Assembly: GCA_018401415.1 (NCBI GenBank)
Contig: JAGYKV010000018.1
Span: 1 to 64,000 of the forward strand
DNA length: 64,000 nucleotides
Source of the DNA: Candidatus Nanopelagicales bacterium
GTDB taxonomy: Bacteria; Actinomycetota; Actinomycetes; S36-B12
Direction: 5' to 3'
Shown: in pieces, positions 26,742 through 36,367 of the stretch
Layout: the number at the start of each line of letters is the position of its first letter
How positions within the stretch are numbered: position 1 is the stretch's first letter
The notes under the pieces: model-generated
What the model was told of the DNA's origin: nothing
The model's input: only the letters and a program-made list of their open reading frames with translations
The model's database searches: none
Made by a program: the position numbers and the translations under genes

Positions 26742-28405
26742 GTGTGCACCTTGTGATTGATCTTCTGAGCAATTACACGTTGAGCAATATTGATTTCACG
26801 GACACGAAGTATCCAGGCAGCAATCAAGTAACTGACAATGCCGACAAAACTCACAATGATTAACCGAATCAGCACCGTTCCCTTGTTTGAGTAATCAACA
26901 CCCTCACCAACCCCAATAGAGAGATTATTGAATTGGCGGGAAGTCAAGAGCATGATTGCCACGGCAAAAATCCCGGCCATAAACATGCGAGTGATGGACC
27001 ACAAGGTTTTAACTGATTCCATTCCCCTGACCTTCCGGGCCAAAACTACCCACGCTATGACCAGCCCCACCCAATAGGAAATGGAGTAACACAAAGCAAT
27101 AAATGCGATTTGGGTCCCGCCACCTTCCACCGAACTGAATAAGGGAACAAGAATTACCAAAAGAACAATGGAGAAAATTACCGTGATCATAAAGGGAGTT
27201 CGAGTGTCTTCAAGGGCATAGTAACCACGAAGTAACACGTAAAAGAGGGTGAATGGAACCAAACCCAACATAAATATGGAAATAACAAATCCGAGAAGCT
27301 CGGCTTGCTCTGTTGTGGCCGCACCGTAACCAAAAAGAAGTACAGCAATTCCGATTCCGGCAACGAAAAGGACAGCGGTGATGGGAATGACAAAAAATGA
27401 CACAAGCCGCATGGCTCCGGAAACATCTCTACCAACTTGTGAAAGTTTGCCCGCGTGGGCGACCCGACTTAGTGCTGGTAGCAACGCGGTAACAATGGAA
27501 ACCGTGATCACACTATGCGGGAGCATAAATACCAAATGAGCTTTCTGGTAGGTGGTTAAGCCTGCAGCAACTTCACCCGCTGCGGCCGCATTCACGTTGG
27601 CCTGGGTGGCTAGTCGAGTAATCACCAAATACGTCAATTGGTTCACGAGAACCAAGCCAATTGTCCACATGGCTAATGTCCCAGCTTTGCCAAGACCGTG
27701 GCCGCGCCAATCAAAGCGGGGCCGCCACATGTAACCGGACCGGCTCAGAACAGGAAGGAGAATCACGGCTTGGGCAACGACACCCAATGTGGTTCCAACT
27801 CCCAAAAGTAGAACTTGATCGGTCGTGAGGATTCCATCTGCGGCGGCGGAAGTTCCCGCGATAATTATGAAAAGAAGGAATGTGGCAATTGCAACAACGT
27901 TATTAGCAATTGGTGCGAACATCGGGGCACCAAACTTGCCCCGAGAGTTGAGGACCTGACTCAACATTGCATACACACCATAGAAAAAGATCTGGGGTAG
28001 GCAAAGACGCGCAAAAGCTACCGCCAAATCGAATTCCTTTTGTGGATAGTCACTTGGTGTGTAGAGATCAACGATTAATGGCGCGAGGACGACCGCGAGG
28101 ACGGAAAGTGCTAGAAGAGCAATTCCAGTAATTGTGATTAGTCTGTCTGCATACGCTTTACCGTCGTCCGAGTCTTCTTGCATTTTGCGCACTAATTGTG
28201 GAATGAAGACAGCGTTGAGGGCACCCCCTATCACCAAAATGTAGATCATGGTGGGCAAGGAATTACCCAGTGAGAAAGCATCGGAGACTAAAAAGAACCC
28301 CAACGCCGCGGTCATGGTGATATCGCGCAAAACTCCGGTGATGCGCGAACTCACGGTACCCACGGCCATGATGGCGCTGGGTTTCATAAGTGAACGCTCA
28401 GACAC
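26738..28405 (-). CDS. murJ: Lipid II flippase MurJ (MviN)
   Basis: A 555-residue MurJ of the MOP superfamily with about 14 membrane segments, moving lipid II across the membrane. The N-terminal block SSRITGVLRDITMTAALG and the LVIGGALNAVFIPQLVRKM loop are typical. The start GTG at 28405 follows AAAGGTGG and precedes SERSLMKPS; longer in-frame extensions are not hydrophobic or conserved. It ends at 26738 without the C-terminal pseudokinase domain of mycobacterial MviN, which is encoded by the next gene. Confidence 0.95.
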   Translation of the reverse strand: MSERSLMKPSAIMAVGTVSSRITGVLRDITMTAALGFFLVSDAFSLGNSLPTMIYILVIGGALNAVFIPQLVRKMQEDSDDGKAYADRLITITGIALLALSVLAVVLAPLIVDLYTPSDYPQKEFDLAVAFARLCLPQIFFYGVYAMLSQVLNSRGKFGAPMFAPIANNVVAIATFLLFIIIAGTSAAADGILTTDQVLLLGVGTTLGVVAQAVILLPVLSRSGYMWRPRFDWRGHGLGKAGTLAMWTIGLVLVNQLTYLVITRLATQANVNAAAAGEVAAGLTTYQKAHLVFMLPHSVITVSIVTALLPALSRVAHAGKLSQVGRDVSGAMRLVSFFVIPITAVLFVAGIGIAVLLFGYGAATTEQAELLGFVISIFMLGLVPFTLFYVLLRGYYALEDTRTPFMITVIFSIVLLVILVPLFSSVEGGGTQIAFIALCYSISYWVGLVIAWVVLARKVRGMESVKTLWSITRMFMAGIFAVAIMLLTSRQFNNLSIGVGEGVDYSNKGTVLIRLIIVSFVGIVSYLIAAWILRVREINIAQRVIAQKINHKVHT

Positions 28406-30554
28406 TGTGACCACCTTTCGTGGCCTTATGAATTCGCCGGCTAATTCCAACAACCACAAAGACAATAATTGCAATAAAGGCGGCAGCAATGACCCAGGCC
28501 GCTGCCTGCGCGTAGGCGGTTGATTCCAATTGAATTTGGGCGGGGTCACCAAAATCCTGGCCATCTGGTGTGAGTAATTGAACATTGGTAGTTAATGCGC
28601 GACCACCAACCACTTGAGCATTGAGTTCGACACTCACTTTTCTTCCGGGCTCGATTGTGATGCCAAACAGGGGTTCGCTGATTAGTCGGGCACTTGGTAA
28701 TCCGCGGAGTTGTACACCGATTGTGATAGCCCGATCAAGATCATTCGCGATTGTGACTGGAACAAGCCCCTCATCGCCGGAAAGGGTAATTGTTCCTGCA
28801 GAAAGGGCGTACACCTGACCGATTTGCTCGGTCAGACCCCTGCGAATACTGCGAAGCAGTTCAAGTCCAGTTTCCGGATCACTTCGCCAGGCAGATGATT
28901 CGGTGCGCAGTATCGCCTCCGCATAAGAGTCCGAGAACCCTGTGGGGTTATCTAAAATTGCGGTGAGGGAGGCCAGTTGCGTGGATACGCGTTGAACTTG
29001 GTTCAAATACTGCGCACTCAATTCTGAGTTTTTAGCTTGCGGTCCGTAACCTCCGCGCTCACGTGCAATTGCTGTCGCTCCCTCTTCCAGTAGATCCGTT
29101 AAGGTCGCGCTTTCCAGCCATGGCGCTGCACCGGTCGCTTTGAGTAATTCACTCAAAGTGGTGGCATTGGGGTCCCACCTGATATCGGCAGGACCGGCCA
29201 CCATGAAGCGTGAGGGAGCATCGGCAGGAACAAGTTGACTTGCCAATAACGTCTCCGCAAGAAAACGTTGACGCATGTCGATAGATTGTGAACGCGAATT
29301 TTGAGACAAGCCCAACGTGGTCGAGAGTCTATTGTCGGTCAACACTGCATTCATGCCGCCAAATGTGGTGCCAATAACACCGAGTCCGGTGCTGGGAACA
29401 TCTTTGTTAATGGGTGGAAGTGCATTGGAGTTTAAGATCACCGTGCGCACACCTGAGGACGCGAGAACATCGCTGGTCTTTTTATTCAGTCGTCCAAATG
29501 GGGCCCAATAAACGGTTCCACTGACACTGCCACCCAGGATTGTCGAAGCTATCGCCGGAGCCATGGTTGTTGCCCGCACCACATCCACATCCATTTGTGC
29601 ACGTTCCAATGCGCTCGCATCAACATCGGCATACGGCATGACCCGCAAAGGCAATCGGTCGTTCTGGGACTTACTTCTTCTCGGTATTGCGGCGGCGAGA
29701 GCATTGTTTAAACGGGTCAGCCAATTGCTAGCACTCTCGGATAGATCACCTACGGTTACAGGACGGTTAGCAGTTGAATTAGGAGTTCGCACCTGATACC
29801 CAGAAGCAATATCGGTGGCCGATTGGAGTAACTCAGGATCTGCAATCCACGTGACTTTTCCTGGATTATTGGCACCAATCGTTAATAGGTTGTCGAGCCT
29901 TCCTCCGGGTGCTAAAGACTGTGGAGTGTTTTCATTGAGAAGCACACCATCGGCCTCACGTGCCGGGTAGTCGGCAAGTGGCCACAGCCATACCAATGAA
30001 ATCGGGTCAATATCAGATGTCACCCAGGGTAGAAATGTGCGTGCCCCGCCAATGCGTACCAGCGCGGTGTTACCCGCGGTTGTTCCAAGTACCTCAACCA
30101 TCAGGCTGTACACACCGTCTTTGCCGAGAGGCAGTGAATCAATGGGTTCCTGTATCGAAAAGGGTCTTTCATCGCCAGCCCGTAGGGGACCGGGTACGTC
30201 AACGAGTGTTCGATCCAGAAAGTAATCAATAGGGTCTTTCTCCGGAACCAGGGGTAATTCGGCAACCTCGGTGATGTTGGAACGGGATAGCAACGGGCCA
30301 GCAGAAATTCCCAACCGAATCGAAACTCGGTCTATCGAAGTACCCGATATATTCACCAATCTCCCGGAAATCCGCAATGTGTCCCCGGGTGTCGGCACAA
30401 CGGGAGTAAGGCGATCGAGGACAACGGCGACCCGAGAGCCCAATGGATCAGCGTAAATGGCGGATTCGCGGGCTACCGAAAGAAGCGGAGTGATCATGAG
30501 AGCAATGACGAGGCCGCTGAACAGGATCCGCATCCTGCTACGTGGTGTCGCCAT
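28398..30554 (-). CDS. DUF6049 family secreted, membrane-anchored protein
   Basis: A 718-residue protein with a signal peptide (about residues 8-28: MRILFSGLVIALMITPLLS), a long extracytoplasmic region beginning with a beta-sandwich-like segment (VVLDRLTPVVPTPGDTLRIS), and a C-terminal membrane helix with a basic tail (AAAWVIAAAFIAIIVFVVVG then ISRRIHKATK). Family and position match Rv3909, always next to murJ. The function is unknown, presumably cell-envelope related. The ATG at 30554 has TATCCT 6 nt upstream; this leaderless promoter faces the one for pcnA. It overlaps murJ by 8 bp. Confidence 0.85.
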   Translation of the reverse strand: MATPRSRMRILFSGLVIALMITPLLSVARESAIYADPLGSRVAVVLDRLTPVVPTPGDTLRISGRLVNISGTSIDRVSIRLGISAGPLLSRSNITEVAELPLVPEKDPIDYFLDRTLVDVPGPLRAGDERPFSIQEPIDSLPLGKDGVYSLMVEVLGTTAGNTALVRIGGARTFLPWVTSDIDPISLVWLWPLADYPAREADGVLLNENTPQSLAPGGRLDNLLTIGANNPGKVTWIADPELLQSATDIASGYQVRTPNSTANRPVTVGDLSESASNWLTRLNNALAAAIPRRSKSQNDRLPLRVMPYADVDASALERAQMDVDVVRATTMAPAIASTILGGSVSGTVYWAPFGRLNKKTSDVLASSGVRTVILNSNALPPINKDVPSTGLGVIGTTFGGMNAVLTDNRLSTTLGLSQNSRSQSIDMRQRFLAETLLASQLVPADAPSRFMVAGPADIRWDPNATTLSELLKATGAAPWLESATLTDLLEEGATAIARERGGYGPQAKNSELSAQYLNQVQRVSTQLASLTAILDNPTGFSDSYAEAILRTESSAWRSDPETGLELLRSIRRGLTEQIGQVYALSAGTITLSGDEGLVPVTIANDLDRAITIGVQLRGLPSARLISEPLFGITIEPGRKVSVELNAQVVGGRALTTNVQLLTPDGQDFGDPAQIQLESTAYAQAAAWVIAAAFIAIIVFVVVGISRRIHKATKGGHSV

Positions 30555-30595
30555 ATGGTGAGGATAAACCGCTGAGGTGGCTATCCTTGGTTCCC

Positions 30596-32032
30596 GTGTC
30601 CACTTCTCCGCAACGCACTGCAATTGAGAACCTTGGCAGCGTTGCGGATTTGCTCCATGAACTTGGTTCACGCTTTCACGGTTCCGGACACCAATTAGCG
30701 CTCGTTGGTGGTCCTGTTCGTGACGCGCTCCTCGGGCGAATCACCGATTTATCTGATTTGGATTTCACCACAGATGCTCACCCTGAGCAGATCATTGCCT
30801 GTCTGACCGGCTGGGCGGACAATGTCTGGGAAACCGGAATCAAATTCGGCACGATTAGTGCCATAAGAAGTGATCGGTCGGTGGAAATCACCACCTACCG
30901 AACCGAGAGTTACAGTGAGGATTCCCGCAAACCCGAGGTGACATTCGGGTTGAGTCTTGAACAGGATCTCAGTCGGCGTGATTTCACCATTAATTCGATG
31001 GCTCTCACACTGCCGGAATTGGAATTCGTCGATCTATTCAATGGTGTCCAAGATCTTGAAAATCACCTGATCAAGACTCCGCTCACTGCACGGGAATCAT
31101 TTGACGATGATCCACTTCGCATGATGCGTGCTGCTCGATTCGCGGGGCAGTTGAACTTTGGGATTGCTCCCGATGTCCTTGAAGCCATGCGGGAACAAGC
31201 TCAACGTTTGGAAATTGTTTCCGCGGAGCGCATTCGCGATGAACTCATCAAGATCATCATGTCTGCGAACCCAAGAGCAGCGTTGACTCCACTGGTGGAG
31301 ACTGGATTAATTGAATATATATTGCCGGAACTGCCGTTGTTGAAATTGGAGACAGATGAACACCACCATCATAAGGACGTGTACGAGCACAGTCTGACGG
31401 TTCTCGAGCAGGCTATTGATTTGGAGAAAGCCCATGAGCCACAGCTGGCCCCCGATTTAACCTTGCGCCTTGCGGCACTTCTTCACGATATTGGCAAACC
31501 AAAAACCCGGAAGTTTGAATCAGATGGCCGCGTGTCATTTCACCACCATGAAGTTGTCGGTGCCCGCATGACCAGGAAACGCCTCAAGGCCCTTCGATTT
31601 AGCAATGATCAAATTGACCATATTTCACTTCTGGTTGAGCTGCATTTGCGTTTCCACGGATATGGCACCGGAGAGTGGACGGATTCCGCCGTGCGGCGCT
31701 ATGTCCGCGATGCCGGTCCAATGTTGCTTCGCCTACACAAGTTAACGCGTGCCGACTCAACAACGCGTAATGAGCGCCGTGCGGCGAAACTTCAACGAGC
31801 ATATGACAACTTGGAGGACCGCATCAGAGTGTTGGAAGCGCAGGAGGAACTCAATGCGATCCGGCCCGATCTTGATGGCGATCAAATAATGGAAATTCTG
31901 GGCATTGGACCGGGACGCGAGGTGGGTGAGGCGTATAAATTCCTTGTGGAATTTAGGTTAGATCGCGGACCTCAATCACCTCAAATTGCTCAACAAGCAC
32001 TTCTTGCATGGTGGGCTGCGCGGAAGCCCTGA
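30596..32032 (+). CDS. pcnA: CCA tRNA nucleotidyltransferase
   Basis: A 478-residue class II nucleotidyltransferase that adds or repairs the 3' CCA of tRNAs, consistent with the three tRNA genes here lacking an encoded CCA. The catalytic head reads LVGGPVRDALLGR then DLDFTTDA, and the neck contains RRDFTINSMAL. A C-terminal HD domain is present (LAALLHDIGKPKT and HHHEVVGARM). I chose GTG 30596 because TATCCT lies 8 nt before it; TTG 30587 with GAGGTGG upstream is an alternative. It overlaps the convergent membrane protein gene by 80 bp. Confidence 0.93.
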   Translation: MSTSPQRTAIENLGSVADLLHELGSRFHGSGHQLALVGGPVRDALLGRITDLSDLDFTTDAHPEQIIACLTGWADNVWETGIKFGTISAIRSDRSVEITTYRTESYSEDSRKPEVTFGLSLEQDLSRRDFTINSMALTLPELEFVDLFNGVQDLENHLIKTPLTARESFDDDPLRMMRAARFAGQLNFGIAPDVLEAMREQAQRLEIVSAERIRDELIKIIMSANPRAALTPLVETGLIEYILPELPLLKLETDEHHHHKDVYEHSLTVLEQAIDLEKAHEPQLAPDLTLRLAALLHDIGKPKTRKFESDGRVSFHHHEVVGARMTRKRLKALRFSNDQIDHISLLVELHLRFHGYGTGEWTDSAVRRYVRDAGPMLLRLHKLTRADSTTRNERRAAKLQRAYDNLEDRIRVLEAQEELNAIRPDLDGDQIMEILGIGPGREVGEAYKFLVEFRLDRGPQSPQIAQQALLAWWAARKP

Positions 32033-33230
32033 TTAAGATTTCCAGTCCGGTCCACACACCTGCCATGAGCAACGTGAACATGACTCCTGAAGTACTGCCC
32101 AGATAAGTTCCACTCAACAGGAATATCAACCAAAAAACAATGACCGCCCAACGGATCCAGGGTGCATAGGGTCCGAGAACATCGCCGGTATTCCAACCTG
32201 TGCGAGCCGCGATTTCATTGAGTCCGTTCGTGAAGTGTCCGCGCACATACTGCGCAGAATTTGTTCGTCCGGAAAGCCAGCCGCCCACGACAATCATGAT
32301 TCCGAGAACAAAGAGTGCTTGAACTCCGGCAACTAGGTAAGCCAGGAAATTCTGATACACGATTACCGCGGCGGTTTCAAATATGGAACCAACAAATTGA
32401 TTGGTAAATGTGCCCTCACCAATGGTCACGGCCGCGTACAGCAATACGGCGCTGGCCATCACTACAATTCCAACCGCCACTGCGGTGCGTGCCCGCCGGC
32501 GAGCCAGAAGGATCGCACCAATAAACATGAAGGCAACAAATACAACAACCCAGTTAAGAATGGGTGCCGAGTATGAATAAATGGTTCGAGCCTGCTCCAG
32601 AGCAGGAACACTCATGAGGATAAATTGACGGTCCGTTTGTGGGACCGTGATGTTCTCAGCAAATGTAATTCCTTGCTCAACAAGTTTTTCCTGTCCAAGA
32701 GCAATGAGCGGATCCAAGTTCAGGACAAGATTGTCGCCTTGGATTTCAAGTGGGCCGCCTGGCTTGCCCTCAAGAACCGCGATCAACCCTTTTTGTGCTG
32801 CAATATTGAGTGTCAACCAAGCTTGCGTAAATGCATCGGATGTCACGAAAGTGTTGACGGCCTGACCAATCAAGCCATTGATTCCGGTGGCAATTGGACC
32901 TGAGAGCCGCTCTCCTATTATGGGAAGCCCGGGGAGTAATCCACCAAGGAAGTCACCCACAATCGCTTCGGTGTCAACCTGCTCGAGAATTGCGGTGGTG
33001 ACAATTTCACCGAATGCTGCTTGGACTTCAGGGTCTGCGCCAATGGGTCCGACGGTTTCAATGTAACGCTCCGCGTCAATGACGGTCGAGTGTGCCCAGT
33101 GCCCTGCCACCGCTATCGGGGTGAGGATTGTCGCGAGGACAAAAATAATTATTGAGAAAATACTTCGTGGACGGAGCCGATCACGGGTCACGGGACTCTT
33201 CTGATAAGACTCTGTAGCGCTCGTAGGCAT
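31953..33230 (-). CDS. Conserved hypothetical multi-pass membrane protein
   Basis: A 425-residue protein. The basic N-terminus is followed by a membrane helix (about residues 24-44) and a large extracytoplasmic domain (45-225). A cluster of about five more helices follows (225-400). I recognise no family or motif. It is next to the MFS transporter gene in the same direction (9 bp gap). The last 80 bp overlap pcnA on the other strand. Confidence 0.82.
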   Translation of the reverse strand: MPTSATESYQKSPVTRDRLRPRSIFSIIIFVLATILTPIAVAGHWAHSTVIDAERYIETVGPIGADPEVQAAFGEIVTTAILEQVDTEAIVGDFLGGLLPGLPIIGERLSGPIATGINGLIGQAVNTFVTSDAFTQAWLTLNIAAQKGLIAVLEGKPGGPLEIQGDNLVLNLDPLIALGQEKLVEQGITFAENITVPQTDRQFILMSVPALEQARTIYSYSAPILNWVVVFVAFMFIGAILLARRRARTAVAVGIVVMASAVLLYAAVTIGEGTFTNQFVGSIFETAAVIVYQNFLAYLVAGVQALFVLGIMIVVGGWLSGRTNSAQYVRGHFTNGLNEIAARTGWNTGDVLGPYAPWIRWAVIVFWLIFLLSGTYLGSTSGVMFTLLMAGVWTGLEILIRASAQPTMQEVLVEQFEVIEVRDLT

Positions 33231-33239
33231 AGCAGAACC

Positions 33240-34541
33240 CTATAGACCCCCTTCTTCGGGAACAACAGGATTACGCTTTTTGAAGTACCACAGGCTTGCA
33301 ACGGCTAAAAAGATCCCAATGACGCTGTACAACACGGGGGCGGTTCCGCTCTGCGGAGCAAGAATCGCAACAACAATGATCCCCACAACGAGCGCGATAT
33401 TCACGGTCATGTCAAAAATTGCAAAGACGCGTCCCAGACTGCTGTCGGGAACATCCCGCTGAATCACGGTGTCTGAACACACCTTGACCGCCTGACCGGC
33501 GAGACCCAGACTGAACGCAGTAACGGCCAGGGCTGGAAAGTTCGTGGTTGAGGCTCCCCAGGCAAATACCACCATCCCGATCGAGGCCTGGATCACCACC
33601 AATGAAGACCAACGGGTAATTCCGATTCGGCGAGTTACCCAAGGTGTGAGAACGGCGGCAATGAGGGCTGCGGTGGCGGAGAAACCCGTGAGAATCGCAA
33701 AGTCGGCAAGTGCCGCATTGGGCTCACTGGGTGGGTGAAATGTATTGCGCAGTAAAAGCAGTGATCCCACAATAATGACACCGAATGAAATGCGATTGAT
33801 GGCAACAAGGAGCACAGCTCTTCCGGCATCTCGATATTCAAATAAGGCTTTGGCTCCATTAATCAGGTCGTGACTCACCCCTTGAAGTGAATCGACCATG
33901 CGGCGCGTCAAAGGAGCATCAGGTCCAAGTGCTTGTGGAGCGAGTGTTGCTGCAACCATTCCGGCCGAGATAAAAGTGCCCACCGCAAAGAGGAGAAGTG
34001 CGACGGTGCCTGAGTCGCCACCGCCGAATATTTCTCGGATCCCGAGCCCGGTGATGCCACCAATGACAAATGCGATAGTTCCGGACGTAGGCGTTAACGC
34101 ATTTGCTGTTATCAACTGCTTTCCACTGGCCACGTGCGGAAGTGATGCTGATAATCCGGCCAAGACAAACCGACCAACTCCCAGCACGCTCAAAACGAGG
34201 AGGCCTAATAACCAGGAATCGTTGCCGCCCAAAACAACAGCAATCACGGGAATTACCAGAAGAGCTTTCAGAAGGTTGGCTCGAAATAGAATATTTCTGC
34301 GTGACCAGCGATCTAGGAAGACACCAATAAATGGACCAAGAATCGAATAAGGTATTAGCAGGATCGCAAATGCGGCAGCAATCGCGGTTGCGTTAGGTTC
34401 ACGCTCTGGTGAGAAAAGAACGAAGGTAGCCAGAGCAGCTTGGAAGAATCCGTCGCCGAATTGCCCAACGAGTCGGGTGCTGTACAGAGCTCGGAATTTG
34501 CGCTCTCGCAGCAGAGAACGAAAAATCGGTAGCGCCTCCAC
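33240..34541 (-). CDS. Major facilitator superfamily transporter
   Basis: A 433-residue MFS protein with 12 predicted membrane segments. The N-terminal FRSLLRERKFRALYSTRLVGQ and the loop FLDRWSRRNILFRANLLKAL (motif A region, GxxxDRxxRR type) are typical of MFS drug or metabolite exporters; the substrate is unknown. The GTG start has no Shine-Dalgarno sequence; a TAGCGT box lies 7 nt upstream. Unusually, the start codon and -10 box lie inside a large terminator-like hairpin following ino1. Confidence 0.88.
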   Translation of the reverse strand: MEALPIFRSLLRERKFRALYSTRLVGQFGDGFFQAALATFVLFSPEREPNATAIAAAFAILLIPYSILGPFIGVFLDRWSRRNILFRANLLKALLVIPVIAVVLGGNDSWLLGLLVLSVLGVGRFVLAGLSASLPHVASGKQLITANALTPTSGTIAFVIGGITGLGIREIFGGGDSGTVALLLFAVGTFISAGMVAATLAPQALGPDAPLTRRMVDSLQGVSHDLINGAKALFEYRDAGRAVLLVAINRISFGVIIVGSLLLLRNTFHPPSEPNAALADFAILTGFSATAALIAAVLTPWVTRRIGITRWSSLVVIQASIGMVVFAWGASTTNFPALAVTAFSLGLAGQAVKVCSDTVIQRDVPDSSLGRVFAIFDMTVNIALVVGIIVVAILAPQSGTAPVLYSVIGIFLAVASLWYFKKRNPVVPEEGGL

Positions 34542-34560
34542 GAGGGTGACGCTACCGATT
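34524..34560 (-). terminator. Intrinsic terminator after ino1, overlapping the MFS gene start
   Basis: On the minus strand AATCGGTAGCG pairs with CGCTACCGATT (11 bp), with an inner CCTC/GAGG stem, and the hairpin is followed by a T-run (GATTTTTCG). This is a strong Rho-independent terminator for ino1. The MFS GTG start (34541) lies in the loop and its -10 box in the stem. Confidence 0.8.
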
Positions 34561-34569
34561 CAAAAAATA

Positions 34570-35664
34570 CTAGCTTTCGATGGTCCCGGCAATAAAATCC
34601 TCAACCGCTTGACGGGCCTCAGAATCGTTGTACTGCACGGGTGGCGACTTCATGAAATAACTCGAAGCAGAGAGAATCGGTCCGCCCATTCCGCGATCCA
34701 TGGCGATCTTTGCTGCACGAACGGCATCAATGATTACGCCGGCACTATTGGGGGAATCCCAGACCTCGAGTTTGTATTCCAAGCTGAGCGGTACATCGCC
34801 GAAGGCACGACCCTCGAGGCGGACAAAGGCCCACTTGCGGTCATCTAGCCAAGCCACGTAATCAGATGGCCCAATGTGCACATTGTCAGCACCCAGATCA
34901 TGGGAAAGCTGGGAAGTGACCGACTGGGTCTTTGAGATCTTCTTTGACTCGAGGCGATCTCGTTCGAGCATATTCTTGAAGTCCATGTTCCCACCCACAT
35001 TGAGCTGATAGGTGCGGTCAACAATGACACCGCGATCTTCAAAGAGTTTGGCTAAAACTCGGTGGGTGATTGTGGCGCCCACCTGACTCTTGATGTCATC
35101 GCCAACAATTGGTAGGCCTGCATCTTCGAATTTCTTTGCCCATTCCGGAGTACCGGCAATGAATACGGGTAGCGCGTTAACAAAACCGCAGCCCGCATCA
35201 ATAGCACACTGTGCATAGAACTTGGCTGCAACTTCAGAACCAACAGGGAGGTAGCACACCACTACATCGACCTTGTTGTCCTTGAGGATTTGTACTACAT
35301 CTGCTTCAGGAGCATCGGATTCGGTAATTGTCTCGCGGTAATACTTTCCGAGCCCGTCAAGTGTGTGGCCACGAGTAACGGTCACTCCAGTGGTGGGAAC
35401 GTCGCATAACTTGATCGTGTTGTTCTCAGATGCACCAATAGCATCGGAAAGATCCAAGCCCACTTTCTTGGAGTCAACGTCGAATGCGACGACGAATTTA
35501 ACGTTGTTCACGTGGTATGGACCAAACTTGACGTGCATAAGCCCGGGGACAAACTCATTTTCTTTGGCGTTCTTGTAGTACTCAACACCTTGAACCAAGG
35601 ATGCCGCGCAGTTACCAACGCCAACAATTGCTACACGGATTTCTCCGCCGGATTGTGCACTCAT
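34570..35664 (-). CDS. ino1: Inositol-3-phosphate synthase
   Basis: A 364-residue NAD-dependent enzyme converting glucose 6-phosphate to 1L-myo-inositol 3-phosphate, the first step to mycothiol and phosphatidylinositol. The NAD motif [13 protein letters not shown] is near residue 14, and the core contains [20 protein letters not shown] and [11 protein letters not shown]. It is of the short actinobacterial type. GAGAGG lies upstream of the ATG. padR ends 3 bp upstream, the same pair as in M. tuberculosis. Confidence 0.97.
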   Translation of the reverse strand: MSAQSGGEIRVAIVGVGNCAASLVQGVEYYKNAKENEFVPGLMHVKFGPYHVNNVKFVVAFDVDSKKVGLDLSDAIGASENNTIKLCDVPTTGVTVTRGHTLDGLGKYYRETITESDAPEADVVQILKDNKVDVVVCYLPVGSEVAAKFYAQCAIDAGCGFVNALPVFIAGTPEWAKKFEDAGLPIVGDDIKSQVGATITHRVLAKLFEDRGVIVDRTYQLNVGGNMDFKNMLERDRLESKKISKTQSVTSQLSHDLGADNVHIGPSDYVAWLDDRKWAFVRLEGRAFGDVPLSLEYKLEVWDSPNSAGVIIDAVRAAKIAMDRGMGGPILSASSYFMKSPPVQYNDSEARQAVEDFIAGTIES

Positions 35665-35667
35665 GTC

Positions 35668-36264
35668 TTACCTCTCATTGGATGTTGCAGTGGTGTGTGG
35701 TGGTGAGCTTGTTGCTTCTTGGTCAATTAGTTCGGTGAGCCAGCGAACTTCCCGCTCTGCGCCCTCGAGTCCATGCTGTTGTAATTGCAATGTGTATGCA
35801 TCGACTTTTTCACGACCGCGCGCCAGTGAGTCGCGCAAGGAATCGACACGTTCTTCGAGGCGGGATCGTCGACCTTCAAGAATGCGAAGTCGGGTGCGAG
35901 CTTCGGTGGCGGAGAAGAATGCAAGATGCGCGGCGAAGCCCTCGTCCTCCCAAGCCTCTGGACCGGGCCTATTTGCCCATTCAGAGAAAACTTCCTTGCC
36001 TTCAGCGGTGATTGCATAAACAACCCGAGCACGACGACCGGTGAGTGCCGGCGCGGTTGAATCAATTGCGGGAGTCACCGATGTTTCCTCGATGAGTCCG
36101 GCGGCATTCATTCTTTTAAGGGCCGGGTATAACGAGCCATAGGACAGGGCTCGGAAGGGCCCAAGCACCGTGGTTAAGCGCTTGCGGAGTTCGTATCCGT
36201 GTTGTTCGCCGTCACCGAGCACGCCAAGAATGGCAAAACTCAGAACATCGCGGCGACTGGACAT
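35668..36264 (-). CDS. PadR-family transcriptional regulator
   Basis: A 198-residue PadR regulator. The winged helix covers residues 8-85 (ILGVLGDGEQHGYELRKRL and SYGSLYPALKRMNAAGLIEE), followed by a PadR C-terminal coiled coil (about 110-185). The ligand is unknown. The gene forms an operon with ino1. A perfect inverted repeat overlapping its TATACT box, 7 nt before the ATG, suggests that it represses its own leaderless transcript and so controls ino1. Confidence 0.9.
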   Translation of the reverse strand: MSSRRDVLSFAILGVLGDGEQHGYELRKRLTTVLGPFRALSYGSLYPALKRMNAAGLIEETSVTPAIDSTAPALTGRRARVVYAITAEGKEVFSEWANRPGPEAWEDEGFAAHLAFFSATEARTRLRILEGRRSRLEERVDSLRDSLARGREKVDAYTLQLQQHGLEGAEREVRWLTELIDQEATSSPPHTTATSNER

Positions 36265-36271
36265 GGAGACG

Positions 36272-36290
36272 AGTATATCGATTCGATATA
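36272..36290 (-). promoter_or_regulatory. padR-ino1 promoter with palindromic operator
   Basis: TATATCGA-T-TCGATATA (36274-36290) is a perfect 17-bp inverted repeat. The minus-strand -10 box TATACT occupies 36272-36277, so a bound protein would cover it. It ends 7 nt before the padR ATG, indicating a leaderless mRNA. PadR proteins typically bind such TATA-flanked palindromes. Confidence 0.7.
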
Positions 36291-36367
36291 TCTACCGCAT
36301 GGTTACCCAATAATTCCGAGATATTCTGAGTCGAGCACCCCCAGGGAATCGAAGATAAACTCCCGCC

